Under the pieces are notes generated by a model. The model saw nothing but the letters and a program-made list of their open reading frames with translations. It was not told where the DNA came from and searched no databases. The position numbers were made by a program, and so were the translations under genes. A stretch of 49,352 bases of DNA from positions 1-49,352 of the forward strand of contig NZ_BCYV01000026.1 of the NCBI RefSeq assembly GCF_001598375.1, read 5' to 3'. Origin of the DNA: Novosphingobium capsulatum NBRC 12533 (GTDB lineage: Bacteria > Pseudomonadota > Alphaproteobacteria > Sphingomonadales > Sphingomonadaceae). Shown here piece after piece: positions 35,614 to 43,966 of the stretch; within the stretch, counting starts at the first letter, position 1, and each line of letters opens with the position of its first letter.

Positions 35614-35715
35614 GATTATCCTTTCCCAGGCCTTTCGGTTTCCCTGGCAGCATAACGCGAAAGGGTTGGAAAGGGTTGCCAATTGCGGGGCAGGTAAAAG
35701 CACGGGAGTGCACTT

Positions 35716-35745
35716 TGCACTACCATCTTGGCAAAATGTAGTGCA
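35716..35745. promoter_or_regulatory. Dyad between bkd operon and Lrp gene
   Basis: TGCACTAC (35716-35723) and GTAGTGCA (35738-35745) are perfect inverted repeats separated by 14 bases, about two helical turns centre to centre; an extra AGTGCAC lies just to the left (35707). Likely the binding site of the divergent Lrp-type regulator. Confidence 0.6.
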
Positions 35746-35756
35746 TTCATGCTTAC

Positions 35757-36260
35757 ATGTCGGAAACCACCGCACCGCCCGAACTCGACTCCTGGGATAT
35801 CCGCATCCTGCAATGCCTCACCCGCGATGGCCGGATGAGCTGGCGCGACTTGGCCGAGGAAATCGGCCTGTCGCTCACCCCCACGATCCGCCGCGTGCGC
35901 CAGTTGGAGGCAGCCGGCCTGATCACCGGCTATTTCGCCCGGCTCGACGAACGCGCCCTGGCCGGGAAGATGAGCGTGTTCGTCTCGGTCACGCTCGAAC
36001 GCCAGCAGCGCGAGGCGCTCGACCGGTTCGAGGGGCAGGTGGCGCAACTGCCCGAAATCATGAGCGGGTTTCTGATGTCCGGCGGGTCAGACTTCCTGCT
36101 GCGCTGCGTGGTGCGCGATCTCGATCACTACCGCGAACTGCTCGAACGGCTGACGCAGATCGAGGGCGTCGCCCATGTGCAAAGCAGCTTCGCGCTCAAG
36201 ACCTTCATCAACCGCCCGGCCCCGCTGATCAGCGAAAGCCGCATCCGGCGCGCGCGGTGA
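35757..36260 (+). CDS. Lrp/AsnC-family transcriptional regulator
   Basis: Regulator of 167 residues: helix-turn-helix at about 28-50 (SWRDLAEEIGLSLTPTIRRV) and a C-terminal RAM ligand-binding domain (SVFVSVTLERQQREALDRF and LRCVVRDLDHYRELL). Divergent from bkdA1, it most likely is the BkdR-type activator responding to branched-chain amino acids or oxoacids. No Shine-Dalgarno sequence is visible before ATG 35757, so the message may be leaderless or poorly translated. Its stop overlaps the GTG of the next gene. Confidence 0.88.
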   Translation: MSETTAPPELDSWDIRILQCLTRDGRMSWRDLAEEIGLSLTPTIRRVRQLEAAGLITGYFARLDERALAGKMSVFVSVTLERQQREALDRFEGQVAQLPEIMSGFLMSGGSDFLLRCVVRDLDHYRELLERLTQIEGVAHVQSSFALKTFINRPAPLISESRIRRAR

Positions 36261-36853
36261 CGCGCAACATCGCCCTGGTCGTGCTCGCCGCGGGCCGCGC
36301 CAGCCGCTTTGGCGGTGGCAAGCTCGCGGCCCAGCTGGCCGGCAAACCGGTAATCGAACACGTCGCCACTGCCACCGCCGCCCTGCCCCTGGCGCAACGC
36401 ATCCTCGTCGCCGCGCCCGATGTGCCAGCCCTGCCAGGCTTTACCCGCGTGGCACTCGATCCGCCCCAGGCGCCGCAATCCCGCTCGCTTGCGCTAGGCA
36501 TTGCCGCCGCGCCGGGGGCAGACGCCGTGCTGATCGCGCTCGCCGATATGCCACTGGTGCCGGCGGCACACTTTGCCACGATGCTGGCCGCATTCGATGG
36601 CGATCGCCTGACCAGCAGTTGCAACGGCCAGCCGCTGCCGCCGGCCCTGCTTGGCGCGCAGCACTTCCCCGCGTTGCTGGCGCTGACGGGAGATCGCGGC
36701 GCAGGCGCCTTGTTGCGCGATGCGCCCGCGCTGGCGCTGACGGCCGAGCAGGCACTGGACATCGATACGCCCGAAGACCTGGCACGCGCCGCAGCGCTGC
36801 TTCCCCCTCCGTCAGCCCTACGGGCTGCCACCTCCCCCGAGGGGGGAGGATAA
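36257..36853 (+). CDS. MobA-like molybdopterin nucleotidyltransferase family protein
   Basis: Rossmann-like NTP transferase of 198 residues. The nucleotide loop is VLAAGRASRFGGGKL, followed by LAGKPVIEHV; LIALADMPLVP is the metal-binding LADxP motif and LDIDTPEDL is typical of the C terminus. This is the MobA/MocA pattern of enzymes that join CTP or GTP to molybdopterin for molybdenum hydroxylases. GTG 36257 overlaps the Lrp stop codon. The last 15 or so residues (LLPPPSALRAATSPEGGG) are encoded by a palindromic repeat, so the natural C terminus may have been replaced. An XdhC-family gene lies 1.1 kb away, but no hydroxylase subunits are in view. Confidence 0.82.
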   Translation: MTRNIALVVLAAGRASRFGGGKLAAQLAGKPVIEHVATATAALPLAQRILVAAPDVPALPGFTRVALDPPQAPQSRSLALGIAAAPGADAVLIALADMPLVPAAHFATMLAAFDGDRLTSSCNGQPLPPALLGAQHFPALLALTGDRGAGALLRDAPALALTAEQALDIDTPEDLARAAALLPPPSALRAATSPEGGG

Positions 36854-36911
36854 CCCAGCCAGATCCTCCCCTCTCGGGGGAGGTGGCGGCCGCAGGCCGT
36901 CGGAGGGGGCG
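36804..36911. repeat. Palindromic repeat B at the end of the MobA-like gene
   Basis: Left half CCCCCTCCGTC...GGCTGCCACCTCCCCC (36804-36840) and right half GGGGGAGGTGGCGGCC...GACGG/GGAGGGGG (36876-36911) form a long imperfect inverted repeat around CCCAGCC; inside the left half CAGCCCTACGGGCTG is itself a hairpin. It spans the stop codon of the MobA-like gene and the gap to the convergent nucleoside hydrolase gene. Confidence 0.8.
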
Positions 36912-36927
36912 TCAGCAGCCCAGCGCA

Positions 36928-37899
36928 TCAGTGCCCCTGCGCATGCTGCCGCATCAAGGCGTAGAAATCCGCAAACGTCAGCCGTGCATCGAGCGTCTCA
37001 TAGACGCGCACGGTTCGTCCCGCGATTTCCGCCCCGTATGTGCCATCGGCATTGATCCGGCGCGCCGTCCGATCAACAAAAGTGCTGCTCTCGGGCGAGA
37101 TCGCCGTCAGCAACACCGTCGGGCTGTCTCCCAGCGGCCAACTGCCCCCCACGTTGATAAAGGCAGGCGGCGTGGTAAACCGATCATAGAGCCACGCCCC
37201 GAACGGCGAGATCGGCCTGAGTTGGTCACCCAGTTCGGCCACCGAGGCCTGCATCTGCCGATAGGCCGCCTGGGGAATCTGCCACAAGGGAACGGCGGAG
37301 CGCTCGACAACCTCTTGCACCGCCGCAACATCGGTTGCCAGATTGTATTCCCAGTTGCCATTGGGATAGCTGCCACCGCCGATCCACACCACCGTCATCC
37401 GCTGGGCAATCCGCGGTTCGATGCGCAGCGCGGCGGCAAGGTTGGTCAACGGCCCGCCGCAGGTAAAGTACAGCGGCACGGGATCATCGCGCATTGCCTC
37501 TGCCACGATCGCCAGCGCCGCCTTCGATGCGGGTGCCTTGCTGTTGCCCAGGTCCTCGGTCCCGGCAAACACCGGCGGCGGCGCGACCAGGCCGGCCTGG
37601 CGCATCAGTTCTTCGGCAATATCCTTGCCGGCGGCAGCGGTCTTGCCGGCAATGGCGGGATCCGTCAGCTTGGGGTTCAGCGCCGAGCTGGTGATCAGCA
37701 CCGTCCGGGTCTTGGGCGTCAGCAACTGATGCGCCAGCGCGACAAGGCCATCGGGATCGCCGGCAAAATCATTGTCGACGATCACCCGCGCCGATGGTCT
37801 TTGCGGGATGGCCCGAAAATTGGCGGCGCCGGCACGGCCCGCCAGAACCGATGCTCCCGTTCCTGCCAGCGAAACTGCAAACGCCCGTCTTGTCAGCAT
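36928..37899 (-). CDS. Tat-exported nucleoside-hydrolase-like protein
   Basis: Protein of 323 residues. The ATG at 37899 gives a twin-arginine signal MLTRRAFAVSLAGTGASVL with cleavage after AGA, so the mature protein is periplasmic. The body resembles inosine-uridine nucleoside hydrolases: RVIVDNDFAGDPDGLVAL stands where DxDxxxDD binds Ca2+, and FTCGGPLTNLAAAL is the family's second motif. The metal site is altered (DND, then GDPDG), so N-ribosyl hydrolysis is likely but not certain. Most bacterial relatives are cytosolic; export suggests scavenging. Stands alone; the upstream XdhC gene is on the same strand 100 bases away. Confidence 0.75.
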   Translation of the reverse strand: MLTRRAFAVSLAGTGASVLAGRAGAANFRAIPQRPSARVIVDNDFAGDPDGLVALAHQLLTPKTRTVLITSSALNPKLTDPAIAGKTAAAGKDIAEELMRQAGLVAPPPVFAGTEDLGNSKAPASKAALAIVAEAMRDDPVPLYFTCGGPLTNLAAALRIEPRIAQRMTVVWIGGGSYPNGNWEYNLATDVAAVQEVVERSAVPLWQIPQAAYRQMQASVAELGDQLRPISPFGAWLYDRFTTPPAFINVGGSWPLGDSPTVLLTAISPESSTFVDRTARRINADGTYGAEIAGRTVRVYETLDARLTFADFYALMRQHAQGH

Positions 37900-37999
37900 C
37901 TTTGCCCTCAATCCCCTCTGGTGCGCCAAGGCGGGCGCCCTTGTTATCGCTATCATATGGCAATCGGGCAGGTGTGCAACAGGGCCGCCGCCTCGTGCG

Positions 38000-38878
38000 T
38001 TACGCCAGCGGATGCAGCGCCTCGTAAGCGCCCACGATCTCCGCCAGCGCCGACAGCGCCAGCACGCCGGGCTCGCGCGTGCGGGGAATCAGGCCGATCG
38101 GGCTGGTTACCCGCGCCAGCTGGGTTTCGTTTACCCCGTCGCGGGCCAGATCGTCCAGCCGCGCCATCCGCGCGCGCATCCCGCCCTGTGCGCCGATGTA
38201 GAATGCCGGGCTATCGAGCGCCCAGCGCAGGATCGTGCGTTCCCATTCGTGATCGTGAAACAGCAGCAGGATCGCGGTCCAGGCATCAGCCTGCGCGCCC
38301 TGCGGCACCCCGCCCAGGCGCAGCGCGCCAGTGTCTTCCTTGGCAAAGACCTGCGTGGCTATGCCCATCGTGCGGGCCAGCGCAGCGGTCGCGGCCAGTT
38401 CCGCGCCCTCGCCCAGCAAGACCAGCGAGAGCGCGGGAATATAGGGCCGCGCACGCAGCAGGTGCGGCGGGGCATCGGCCGGCACGGGCAGCGGCAGGCT
38501 GGCCGGCTGGCGCGCGTCTAGTGCTTGCACCACCTGCGCCAGCGCAGCGCGATCGGGCGCGGGATCGAGCAGGATATCCAGCCCGCCACCACAGGGCAGG
38601 CGAAAATCGATGATCGGCGAACCCCGGCCATAGCGCTGCAGCGCCGGCACCGCGCCCGGCGCCATCTGCGCCAAGTCTCCGGCCAGTTGCCGTTCCAGGC
38701 AGACATCGGCCAAAGAGCCGGCCACGGATGCATCCGCGCCGGCTCCTTGCTCGACTCCTTGGGTCGCCATTTGCGCGCCCACCCGGCGCGAAAAGCTGCC
38801 ATCGATCCCCACCACCGTGCACAGCCCGGTGCCCCCAGCATGGGCGGCCCGCAGCGCGGCATGGTCGGTGTGGATCAT
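38000..38878 (-). CDS. XdhC/CoxI-family protein
   Basis: Protein of 292 residues: an N-terminal XdhC_CoxI domain (GTGLCTVVGIDGSFSRRVG, and CGGGLDILLDP) and a C-terminal Rossmann domain (LSVVLLG-like SLVLLGEGAELAATAAL). XdhC proteins bind molybdopterin cofactor and insert the sulfurated form into xanthine dehydrogenase or related hydroxylases. Here no hydroxylase genes adjoin; the MobA-like gene beyond the nucleoside hydrolase is the only possible partner in the window. Alanine dehydrogenase gene is 23 bases upstream on the same strand. Confidence 0.83.
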   Translation of the reverse strand: MIHTDHAALRAAHAGGTGLCTVVGIDGSFSRRVGAQMATQGVEQGAGADASVAGSLADVCLERQLAGDLAQMAPGAVPALQRYGRGSPIIDFRLPCGGGLDILLDPAPDRAALAQVVQALDARQPASLPLPVPADAPPHLLRARPYIPALSLVLLGEGAELAATAALARTMGIATQVFAKEDTGALRLGGVPQGAQADAWTAILLLFHDHEWERTILRWALDSPAFYIGAQGGMRARMARLDDLARDGVNETQLARVTSPIGLIPRTREPGVLALSALAEIVGAYEALHPLA

Positions 38879-38901
38879 CGCATCTCCAGGTGGGCTTGGC
38901 G

Positions 38902-40017
38902 TCAGCCGATCAGGTCGGCCGCCGGGGTATAGGCATAGCCCAGGTCGTTGGCCACCGCTTCATAGGTCACCTTGCCAAACGCCACGTTCAGGCCATTGGC
39001 GAGGTGCACGTTGCGCGCCAGCGCGGCCTTCCAGCCCAGGTTGGCAATGGCCAGGGCATGGGGCAGGGTCACGTTGTTGAGCGCATAGGTGCTGGTGCGC
39101 GCCACGCCGCCCGGCATGTTGGCCACGCAATAGTGCACCACGCCATCGACCACATAGGTCGGCTCGGCATGGGTCGTGGCATGGCTGGTTTCAAAGCAGC
39201 CGCCCTGGTCGATCGCCACGTCCACCAGCACGGCGCCGGGCTTCATCGTGGACAGCATCTCGCGCGTGACCAGCTTGGGCGCAGCGGCGCCGGGCACCAG
39301 CACCGCGCCGATCACCAGGTCAGCCTCGGCCACGGCAGCGGCGATGTTGGCCTTGCCGGCATAGAGTGTCTTGGCACGGCTTTCGAAATGGGTGGCCAGG
39401 CGTTCCAGCACTTCGGGGCTGCGGTCGATGATCGTCACGTCGGCACCCAGGCCTGCGGCCATCTGCGCGGCATTGAAGCCGACCACGCCGCCGCCGATCA
39501 CCGCCACCTTGGCCGGCAGCACGCCGGGCACGCCGCCCAGCAGCACGCCGCGCCCGCCATGGGCCTTTTCCAGGGCGGTGGCGCCGGCCTGGATCGCCAT
39601 GCGCCCGGCCACCTGGCTCATCGGCTTGAGCAGCGGCAGGCCACCGGTCGCGTCGGTCACGGTTTCATAGGCGATGCACACCGCGCCCGACTTCACCAAG
39701 TCTGCGGTCTGTTCGGGATCGGGCGCCAGGTGCAGATAGGTATAAAGGATCTGGCCTTCGCGCAGCATGGCGCGTTCCACCGCCTGCGGTTCCTTGACCT
39801 TGACCACCATGTCGGCGCGGGCAAACACTTCGGCCGCGGTGCCCACGATCTGCGCGCCGGCCGCCACATAGGCTTCGTCGGCAGCGCCGATGCCGGCGCC
39901 GGCACCGGTTTCCACCAGCACGGTGTGCCCGTGCGCCACCAGTTCATGCGCGCTTTCGGGGGTCAGCCCGACGCGATATTCGTGGTTCTTGATTTCCTTG
40001 ACGGTGCCGACAAGCAT
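38902..40017 (-). CDS. ald: Alanine dehydrogenase
   Basis: NAD-dependent enzyme of 371 residues that interconverts alanine and pyruvate plus ammonia. The N terminus MLVGTVKEIKNHEYRVGLTP and the catalytic residues Lys75 (VKVKEP) and His96 (YLHLAPD) match the family; the NAD motif is VIGGGVVGFNAA. It may regenerate pyruvate from the alanine made by the omega-amino acid aminotransferase encoded 5 kb downstream. The 135-base spacer before it holds two inverted repeats: GGGAAAA/TTTTCCC (40064-40088) and a hairpin at 40106-40141. Confidence 0.96.
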   Translation of the reverse strand: MLVGTVKEIKNHEYRVGLTPESAHELVAHGHTVLVETGAGAGIGAADEAYVAAGAQIVGTAAEVFARADMVVKVKEPQAVERAMLREGQILYTYLHLAPDPEQTADLVKSGAVCIAYETVTDATGGLPLLKPMSQVAGRMAIQAGATALEKAHGGRGVLLGGVPGVLPAKVAVIGGGVVGFNAAQMAAGLGADVTIIDRSPEVLERLATHFESRAKTLYAGKANIAAAVAEADLVIGAVLVPGAAAPKLVTREMLSTMKPGAVLVDVAIDQGGCFETSHATTHAEPTYVVDGVVHYCVANMPGGVARTSTYALNNVTLPHALAIANLGWKAALARNVHLANGLNVAFGKVTYEAVANDLGYAYTPAADLIG

Positions 40018-40105
40018 GCGTGATCTCCCAAAGCGATCGATTACGATCCCAGTAGGATGATATGGGAAAACGCTGGGCTATTTTTCCCTATTTTTGGCGC
40101 GCATT

Positions 40106-40141
40106 CGCCGGATCTCGGGATTTTCTCCCGAACATCCGGCG
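40106..40141. other. Hairpin in the gabD-ald spacer
   Basis: CGCCGGAT (40106-40113) pairs with ATCCGGCG (40134-40141), and within it CGGGA (40116-40120) with TCCCG (40126-40130). On the minus strand it is followed by A-rich rather than T-rich sequence, so it is not a standard intrinsic terminator although it lies just after the gabD stop. Confidence 0.5.
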
Positions 40142-40152
40142 ATCGGCGCAAA

Positions 40153-41634
40153 TTATAGCGATGGAACCGCGATGCAGGCCAGCTTCACATCGAGATAATC
40201 ATCCACGCCCAGGTGTGAACCTTCGCGGCCCTGGCCCGATTCCTTGACCCCGCCGAATGGCGCCACCTCGGTAGAGATCAGCCCGGTGTTGATGCCCACC
40301 ATGCCGTATTCCAGCGATTCGGTCAGGCGCCATTGCCGCGCGGCATCGGCGGTATAGGCATAGGCCGCCAGCCCGGCGCGGGTGTTGTTGGCCAGGGCAA
40401 CGGCTTCCTGCTCGCTCGAAAAGCGGACCAGGCCAGCCAGCGGACCAAAGGTTTCCTCGCGGTTGAGAAGGGCATCGGCCGGCACGTCGGCAATCACCGT
40501 CGGCTCGAAAAAGCGCGCGCCGATGGCCTTTGCCTGCTTGCCGCCGGTCAGGATCTTGCCGCCCTTGGCCACGGCATCGGCGACATGCGCGGTGATCTTG
40601 GCCACGGCGCGATCGTCGATCAGCGGGCCCTGGTCGGTCGGCCCGTCAAGGCCCGGCCCGACGCGATAGGCGGCCACGCGCGCGGCCAGCTTTTGCGCAA
40701 AGGCATCATGCACATCGGTGTGCACCAGCAGGCGGTTGGCGCAGACGCAGGTTTGCCCGGTATTGCGAAACTTGGAGGCAAGCGCCCCTTCGACCGCAGC
40801 ATCGAGATCGGCGTCCTCGAACACGATGAACGGCGCATTGCCGCCCAGTTCCAGGCTCACCCGCTTGACCGTGCCGGCGCACTGCGCGGCCAGCAGCTTG
40901 CCCACGGCGGTCGATCCGGTGAACGTGAACTTGGCCACCCGCGAATCGCCGGTCAGCACTTCGCCGATTGGCTTGGCCTGCCCGGTGATCACGCTGAGCA
41001 GACCATCGGGCAGCCCCGCTTCCTGCGCCAGCGCCGCCAGCGCCAGGGCCGAAAACGGCGTGAGTTCCGAAGGCTTGATCACGATCGGGCAGCCCACGGC
41101 CAGCGCCGGGCCGGCCTTGCGCGTGATCATCGCCAGCGGAAAATTCCACGGCGTGACCGCGCCGACCACGCCCACCGGCTGGCGGGTGACAACCAGGCGT
41201 CGATCGGCCTGGTGCGGGGCGATCACCTCGCCACGCACGCGCCGCGCCTCTTCGCCAAACCATTCCAGGAACGATGCGGCATAGCCCACTTCGCCCTTGG
41301 CCTCGGCCAGGGGCTTGCCCTGTTCGGCGGTCATGATCGTGGCCAGATCGTCGGCATGCTCCAGCATCAGCGCGGCCCAGCGCTTGAGCACCGCGCCACG
41401 CTCCTTGGCGGTCTTGGCCTTCCACGGCCCGAACGCGGCCTGCGCAGCGTCCACCGCCTCGCGCGTTTCGGCCGCGCCCAGATCGGGCACGTGGCCGATC
41501 ACCGCGCCGGTGGCGGGATTGTCCACCGCGATGGTCGCCGCCGCGCCGCGCCATTGCCCCGCCACGAACGCCTGTTCGCGCCACAGGTCGGGGCGCTTGA
41601 GCGCGGGGCGGGTCACTTCCACAATATCACTCAT
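40153..41634 (-). CDS. gabD: Succinate-semialdehyde dehydrogenase
   Basis: NAD(P)-dependent aldehyde dehydrogenase of 493 residues. TPWNFPLAMITRKAGPAL, FTGSTAVGKLL, LELGGNAP with the base Glu, and NTGQTCVCANR with the nucleophile Cys and its second Cys are the GabD signature. It follows gabT with an ATGA overlap, so it oxidises the succinate semialdehyde made by GabT to succinate. The C terminus ends shortly after GYLD-like DDYLDVKLACIAV. The frame is open upstream but only inside gabT. Confidence 0.93.
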   Translation of the reverse strand: MSDIVEVTRPALKRPDLWREQAFVAGQWRGAAATIAVDNPATGAVIGHVPDLGAAETREAVDAAQAAFGPWKAKTAKERGAVLKRWAALMLEHADDLATIMTAEQGKPLAEAKGEVGYAASFLEWFGEEARRVRGEVIAPHQADRRLVVTRQPVGVVGAVTPWNFPLAMITRKAGPALAVGCPIVIKPSELTPFSALALAALAQEAGLPDGLLSVITGQAKPIGEVLTGDSRVAKFTFTGSTAVGKLLAAQCAGTVKRVSLELGGNAPFIVFEDADLDAAVEGALASKFRNTGQTCVCANRLLVHTDVHDAFAQKLAARVAAYRVGPGLDGPTDQGPLIDDRAVAKITAHVADAVAKGGKILTGGKQAKAIGARFFEPTVIADVPADALLNREETFGPLAGLVRFSSEQEAVALANNTRAGLAAYAYTADAARQWRLTESLEYGMVGINTGLISTEVAPFGGVKESGQGREGSHLGVDDYLDVKLACIAVPSL

Positions 41635-42917
41635 GCCATCACCTTGCCGGCCACTGTCGCCAGGGCCTGTTCCACCAGATCGAGCCCTTCGTCGATCAGT
41701 TCGTCCGAAGCGGTCAACGGTACAAGCACGCGAATGGTTTCGCCCTTGGTGCCGCACGACAGCAGGATCAGCCCGCGTTCCAGCGCAGCAACGGTCACCG
41801 CCTTGGCCAGGGCGCCATCGGTTTCCCCGGCGGCATTGGTCACGTCAAAGCCGAACATCGCGCCGAGCCCGCGAATATTGGCCACCGGCAGGCCGGCGGC
41901 GGCAAAGCCTTCCACCCGCGTGCGCATGCGCTGCCCGATCGCAGCGGCGCGGGCGCAGAGGCCGTCTTCCTCGATCACCTCGAGCACGGCGAGCGCAGCC
42001 GCGCAGCCGATCGGCGATCCGCCATAGGTGCCGCCCAGACCGCCAGGATCGAGCGCGTCCATCAGCGGCGCCCGGCCGATCAGCCCGGCGAGCGGAAAGC
42101 CGCCGGCCAGCGACTTGGCCACGCAGACCAGATCGGGTTCCACCCCGGAATTTTCGATGCCGAACATCTTGCCGGTGCGGGCAAAGCCGGCCTGCACCTC
42201 GTCGGCGATCAGCAGGATGCCGTGCTGATCAGCCAGGGCACGCAGCGCTTCCAGGAATGCCGGCGGCGCCACGTGAAAGCCGCCTTCGCCCTGCACCGGC
42301 TCGACGATGAACGCCGCCACGCGCTCGGGCTCCACATCGGCGGCAAACAGGTATTGGATCGCCTCCAGCGTGCGCTCCACCGTGTTGCCATTGAGGCCGG
42401 TGGGGAACGGCGCGTGGAACACCTCGCCCGGCATCGGGCCAAAGCGGCGCTTGTAGGGCGTGGTCTTACCGGTCATCGCACTGGCCAGCAGCGTGCGGCC
42501 ATGAAAACCGCCGGTAAAGGCGATCACCGCCGAACGCCCCGTTGCCGCGCGCGCCACTTTCACCGCGTTTTCCGTGGCCTCAGCCCCGGTGGTGAGCAGC
42601 AGGGTCTTGGCCGGCCCGGAAAATGGGGCGAGAGCGTTCAATTTTTCCGCCAGCGCGACATAGCTTTCATAAGGGCAGACCTGGAACGCGGTGTGGGTAA
42701 AGCGTTCCAGTTGCGCCTGCACCGCGGCCATGACCTTGGGGTGGCGGTGCCCGGTATTGAGCACGGCAATGCCACCGGCAAAATCGACGAAGCGGCGCCC
42801 TTCCACGTCCCACAATTCGGCATTGTCCGCGCGATCGGCAAACACCGCGGTGGATGATGCCACGCCGCGCGGCACGGCCTGTTCACGGCGGGCAAGAAGA
42901 GAGGCGTTATCGGCCAT
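41631..42917 (-). CDS. gabT: 4-aminobutyrate aminotransferase
   Basis: PLP-dependent class III aminotransferase of 428 residues. TGAEATENAVKVARAAT, ADEVQAGFARTGKMF with the PLP Asp, and VCVAKSLAGGFPL with the Schiff-base Lys are diagnostic of GabT. It converts GABA and 2-oxoglutarate to succinate semialdehyde and glutamate. ATG 42917 is preceded by CGGAG; further upstream codons in frame show no homology. Divergent from a LysR-type regulator across a spacer that contains a 9-bp dyad. Confidence 0.93.
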   Translation of the reverse strand: MADNASLLARREQAVPRGVASSTAVFADRADNAELWDVEGRRFVDFAGGIAVLNTGHRHPKVMAAVQAQLERFTHTAFQVCPYESYVALAEKLNALAPFSGPAKTLLLTTGAEATENAVKVARAATGRSAVIAFTGGFHGRTLLASAMTGKTTPYKRRFGPMPGEVFHAPFPTGLNGNTVERTLEAIQYLFAADVEPERVAAFIVEPVQGEGGFHVAPPAFLEALRALADQHGILLIADEVQAGFARTGKMFGIENSGVEPDLVCVAKSLAGGFPLAGLIGRAPLMDALDPGGLGGTYGGSPIGCAAALAVLEVIEEDGLCARAAAIGQRMRTRVEGFAAAGLPVANIRGLGAMFGFDVTNAAGETDGALAKAVTVAALERGLILLSCGTKGETIRVLVPLTASDELIDEGLDLVEQALATVAGKVMA

Positions 42918-43002
42918 GGCGGCACACTCCGGGCAAGAGAAACAGATGCCCATGCTTGTCGCACCATCGGCTTGCGCGCAAAAGCCCACTAATGCTACCC
43001 GG

Positions 43003-43023
43003 ATGGTGACCAGGGGTTACCAT
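43003..43023. promoter_or_regulatory. Dyad between gabT and LysR gene
   Basis: ATGGTGACC (43003-43011) and GGTTACCAT (43015-43023) are inverted repeats with one mismatch and a 3-base centre, directly before the LysR ATG at 43028. Shape and place fit a LysR-type autoregulatory site. Confidence 0.5.
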
Positions 43024-43027
43024 TGCC

Positions 43028-43966
43028 ATGCCAGATCGTCCACACCTGCCGCCCTTTGCCGCGCTGCGCGCGTTCGAGGCGTTTGGCCGCCATGGTGGGG
43101 TGCGCCGCACGGCCGCTGCACTGGGCGTTAGCCATGCCATCGTCAGCCGCCATCTGCGCGCGCTGGAAGACTGGCTGGGGGTCATGCTGGTCGATCGCCA
43201 CGGCGGCGGGCTGACCCCGGCGGGGGAAAGCTATCACGCGCTGATCGGCCCGGCGTTCGACCAGTTGTGCACCGCCACCAGCCAGATGCGCGGTGGCGCA
43301 GCGGGCGGGCGGCTCGATGTGTGGTCGGTGGCGGGCCTGGCCTATCTGTGGCTCACCCCCAACCTGCCCGGCTTTGGCCGCCGCTACCCCGGCATGGCGC
43401 TGGACCTGCGGCCCAGTGACAGCCCGCCCGACCTTGTCCGGCGCGAGGCGCAGGGCGATATCCGCTGGTATCTCGATACGGCCCCGGCGCTGGCCACCCC
43501 ACGCAACCTCACACGCCAGGCGATCGTGCGGCCACGCCTGTTTCCGGTGGCGCGGGCCGATGCGCCCTGGCTGGCCGGCGCCCGCGTCGCTACCCCACGC
43601 GATCTCCTGGCCCTGCCCCTGCTGCACGAGGATTCCGACGCCGAATGGCGCGCCTGGTTTGCCGCGCAAGGCCTGGAAGATGCCCAGCCGCCACTGGCCG
43701 CGCGGCTGTGGCAGGCGCACATGACCCTGGCTGCGGCCGCCGATGGCCAGGGGGTGGCGATCACCAATGGCTTCCTGGCGGCAGAGCACCTGCGCAGCGG
43801 GCGCCTGGTCGAACTGGGCGCGGGCAATCCGGCCTTTTCCCCCTGCGCGCCGGGCGCCTATTACTTCACCGCGCGGGCAGATATGTGGGACGCGCAACCG
43901 ATCGCCCGCTTCCGCGCCTGGCTGGCAGAGGCCGTGGCCGCCTCACCGGTCGATTGGCTGGCCTGA
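43028..43966 (+). CDS. LysR-family regulator (GcvA-like), divergent from gabT
   Basis: Regulator of 312 residues. Its helix-turn-helix is in GVRRTAAALGVSHAIVSRHL, followed by RALEDWLGVMLVDRHGGGLT; the substrate-binding domain covers the rest. It belongs to the GcvA-like group and closely resembles the LysR protein encoded at 46347-47315. Its place opposite gabTD makes it the likely regulator of GABA use, probably as activator. The last 24 bases overlap the convergent LysR gene. Confidence 0.88.
   Translation: MPDRPHLPPFAALRAFEAFGRHGGVRRTAAALGVSHAIVSRHLRALEDWLGVMLVDRHGGGLTPAGESYHALIGPAFDQLCTATSQMRGGAAGGRLDVWSVAGLAYLWLTPNLPGFGRRYPGMALDLRPSDSPPDLVRREAQGDIRWYLDTAPALATPRNLTRQAIVRPRLFPVARADAPWLAGARVATPRDLLALPLLHEDSDAEWRAWFAAQGLEDAQPPLAARLWQAHMTLAAAADGQGVAITNGFLAAEHLRSGRLVELGAGNPAFSPCAPGAYYFTARADMWDAQPIARFRAWLAEAVAASPVDWLA

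Noticed and set aside
40106..40141. Intrinsic terminator after gabD
   Set aside because: The stem is good but no T-run follows on the transcribed strand; kept only as a hairpin.
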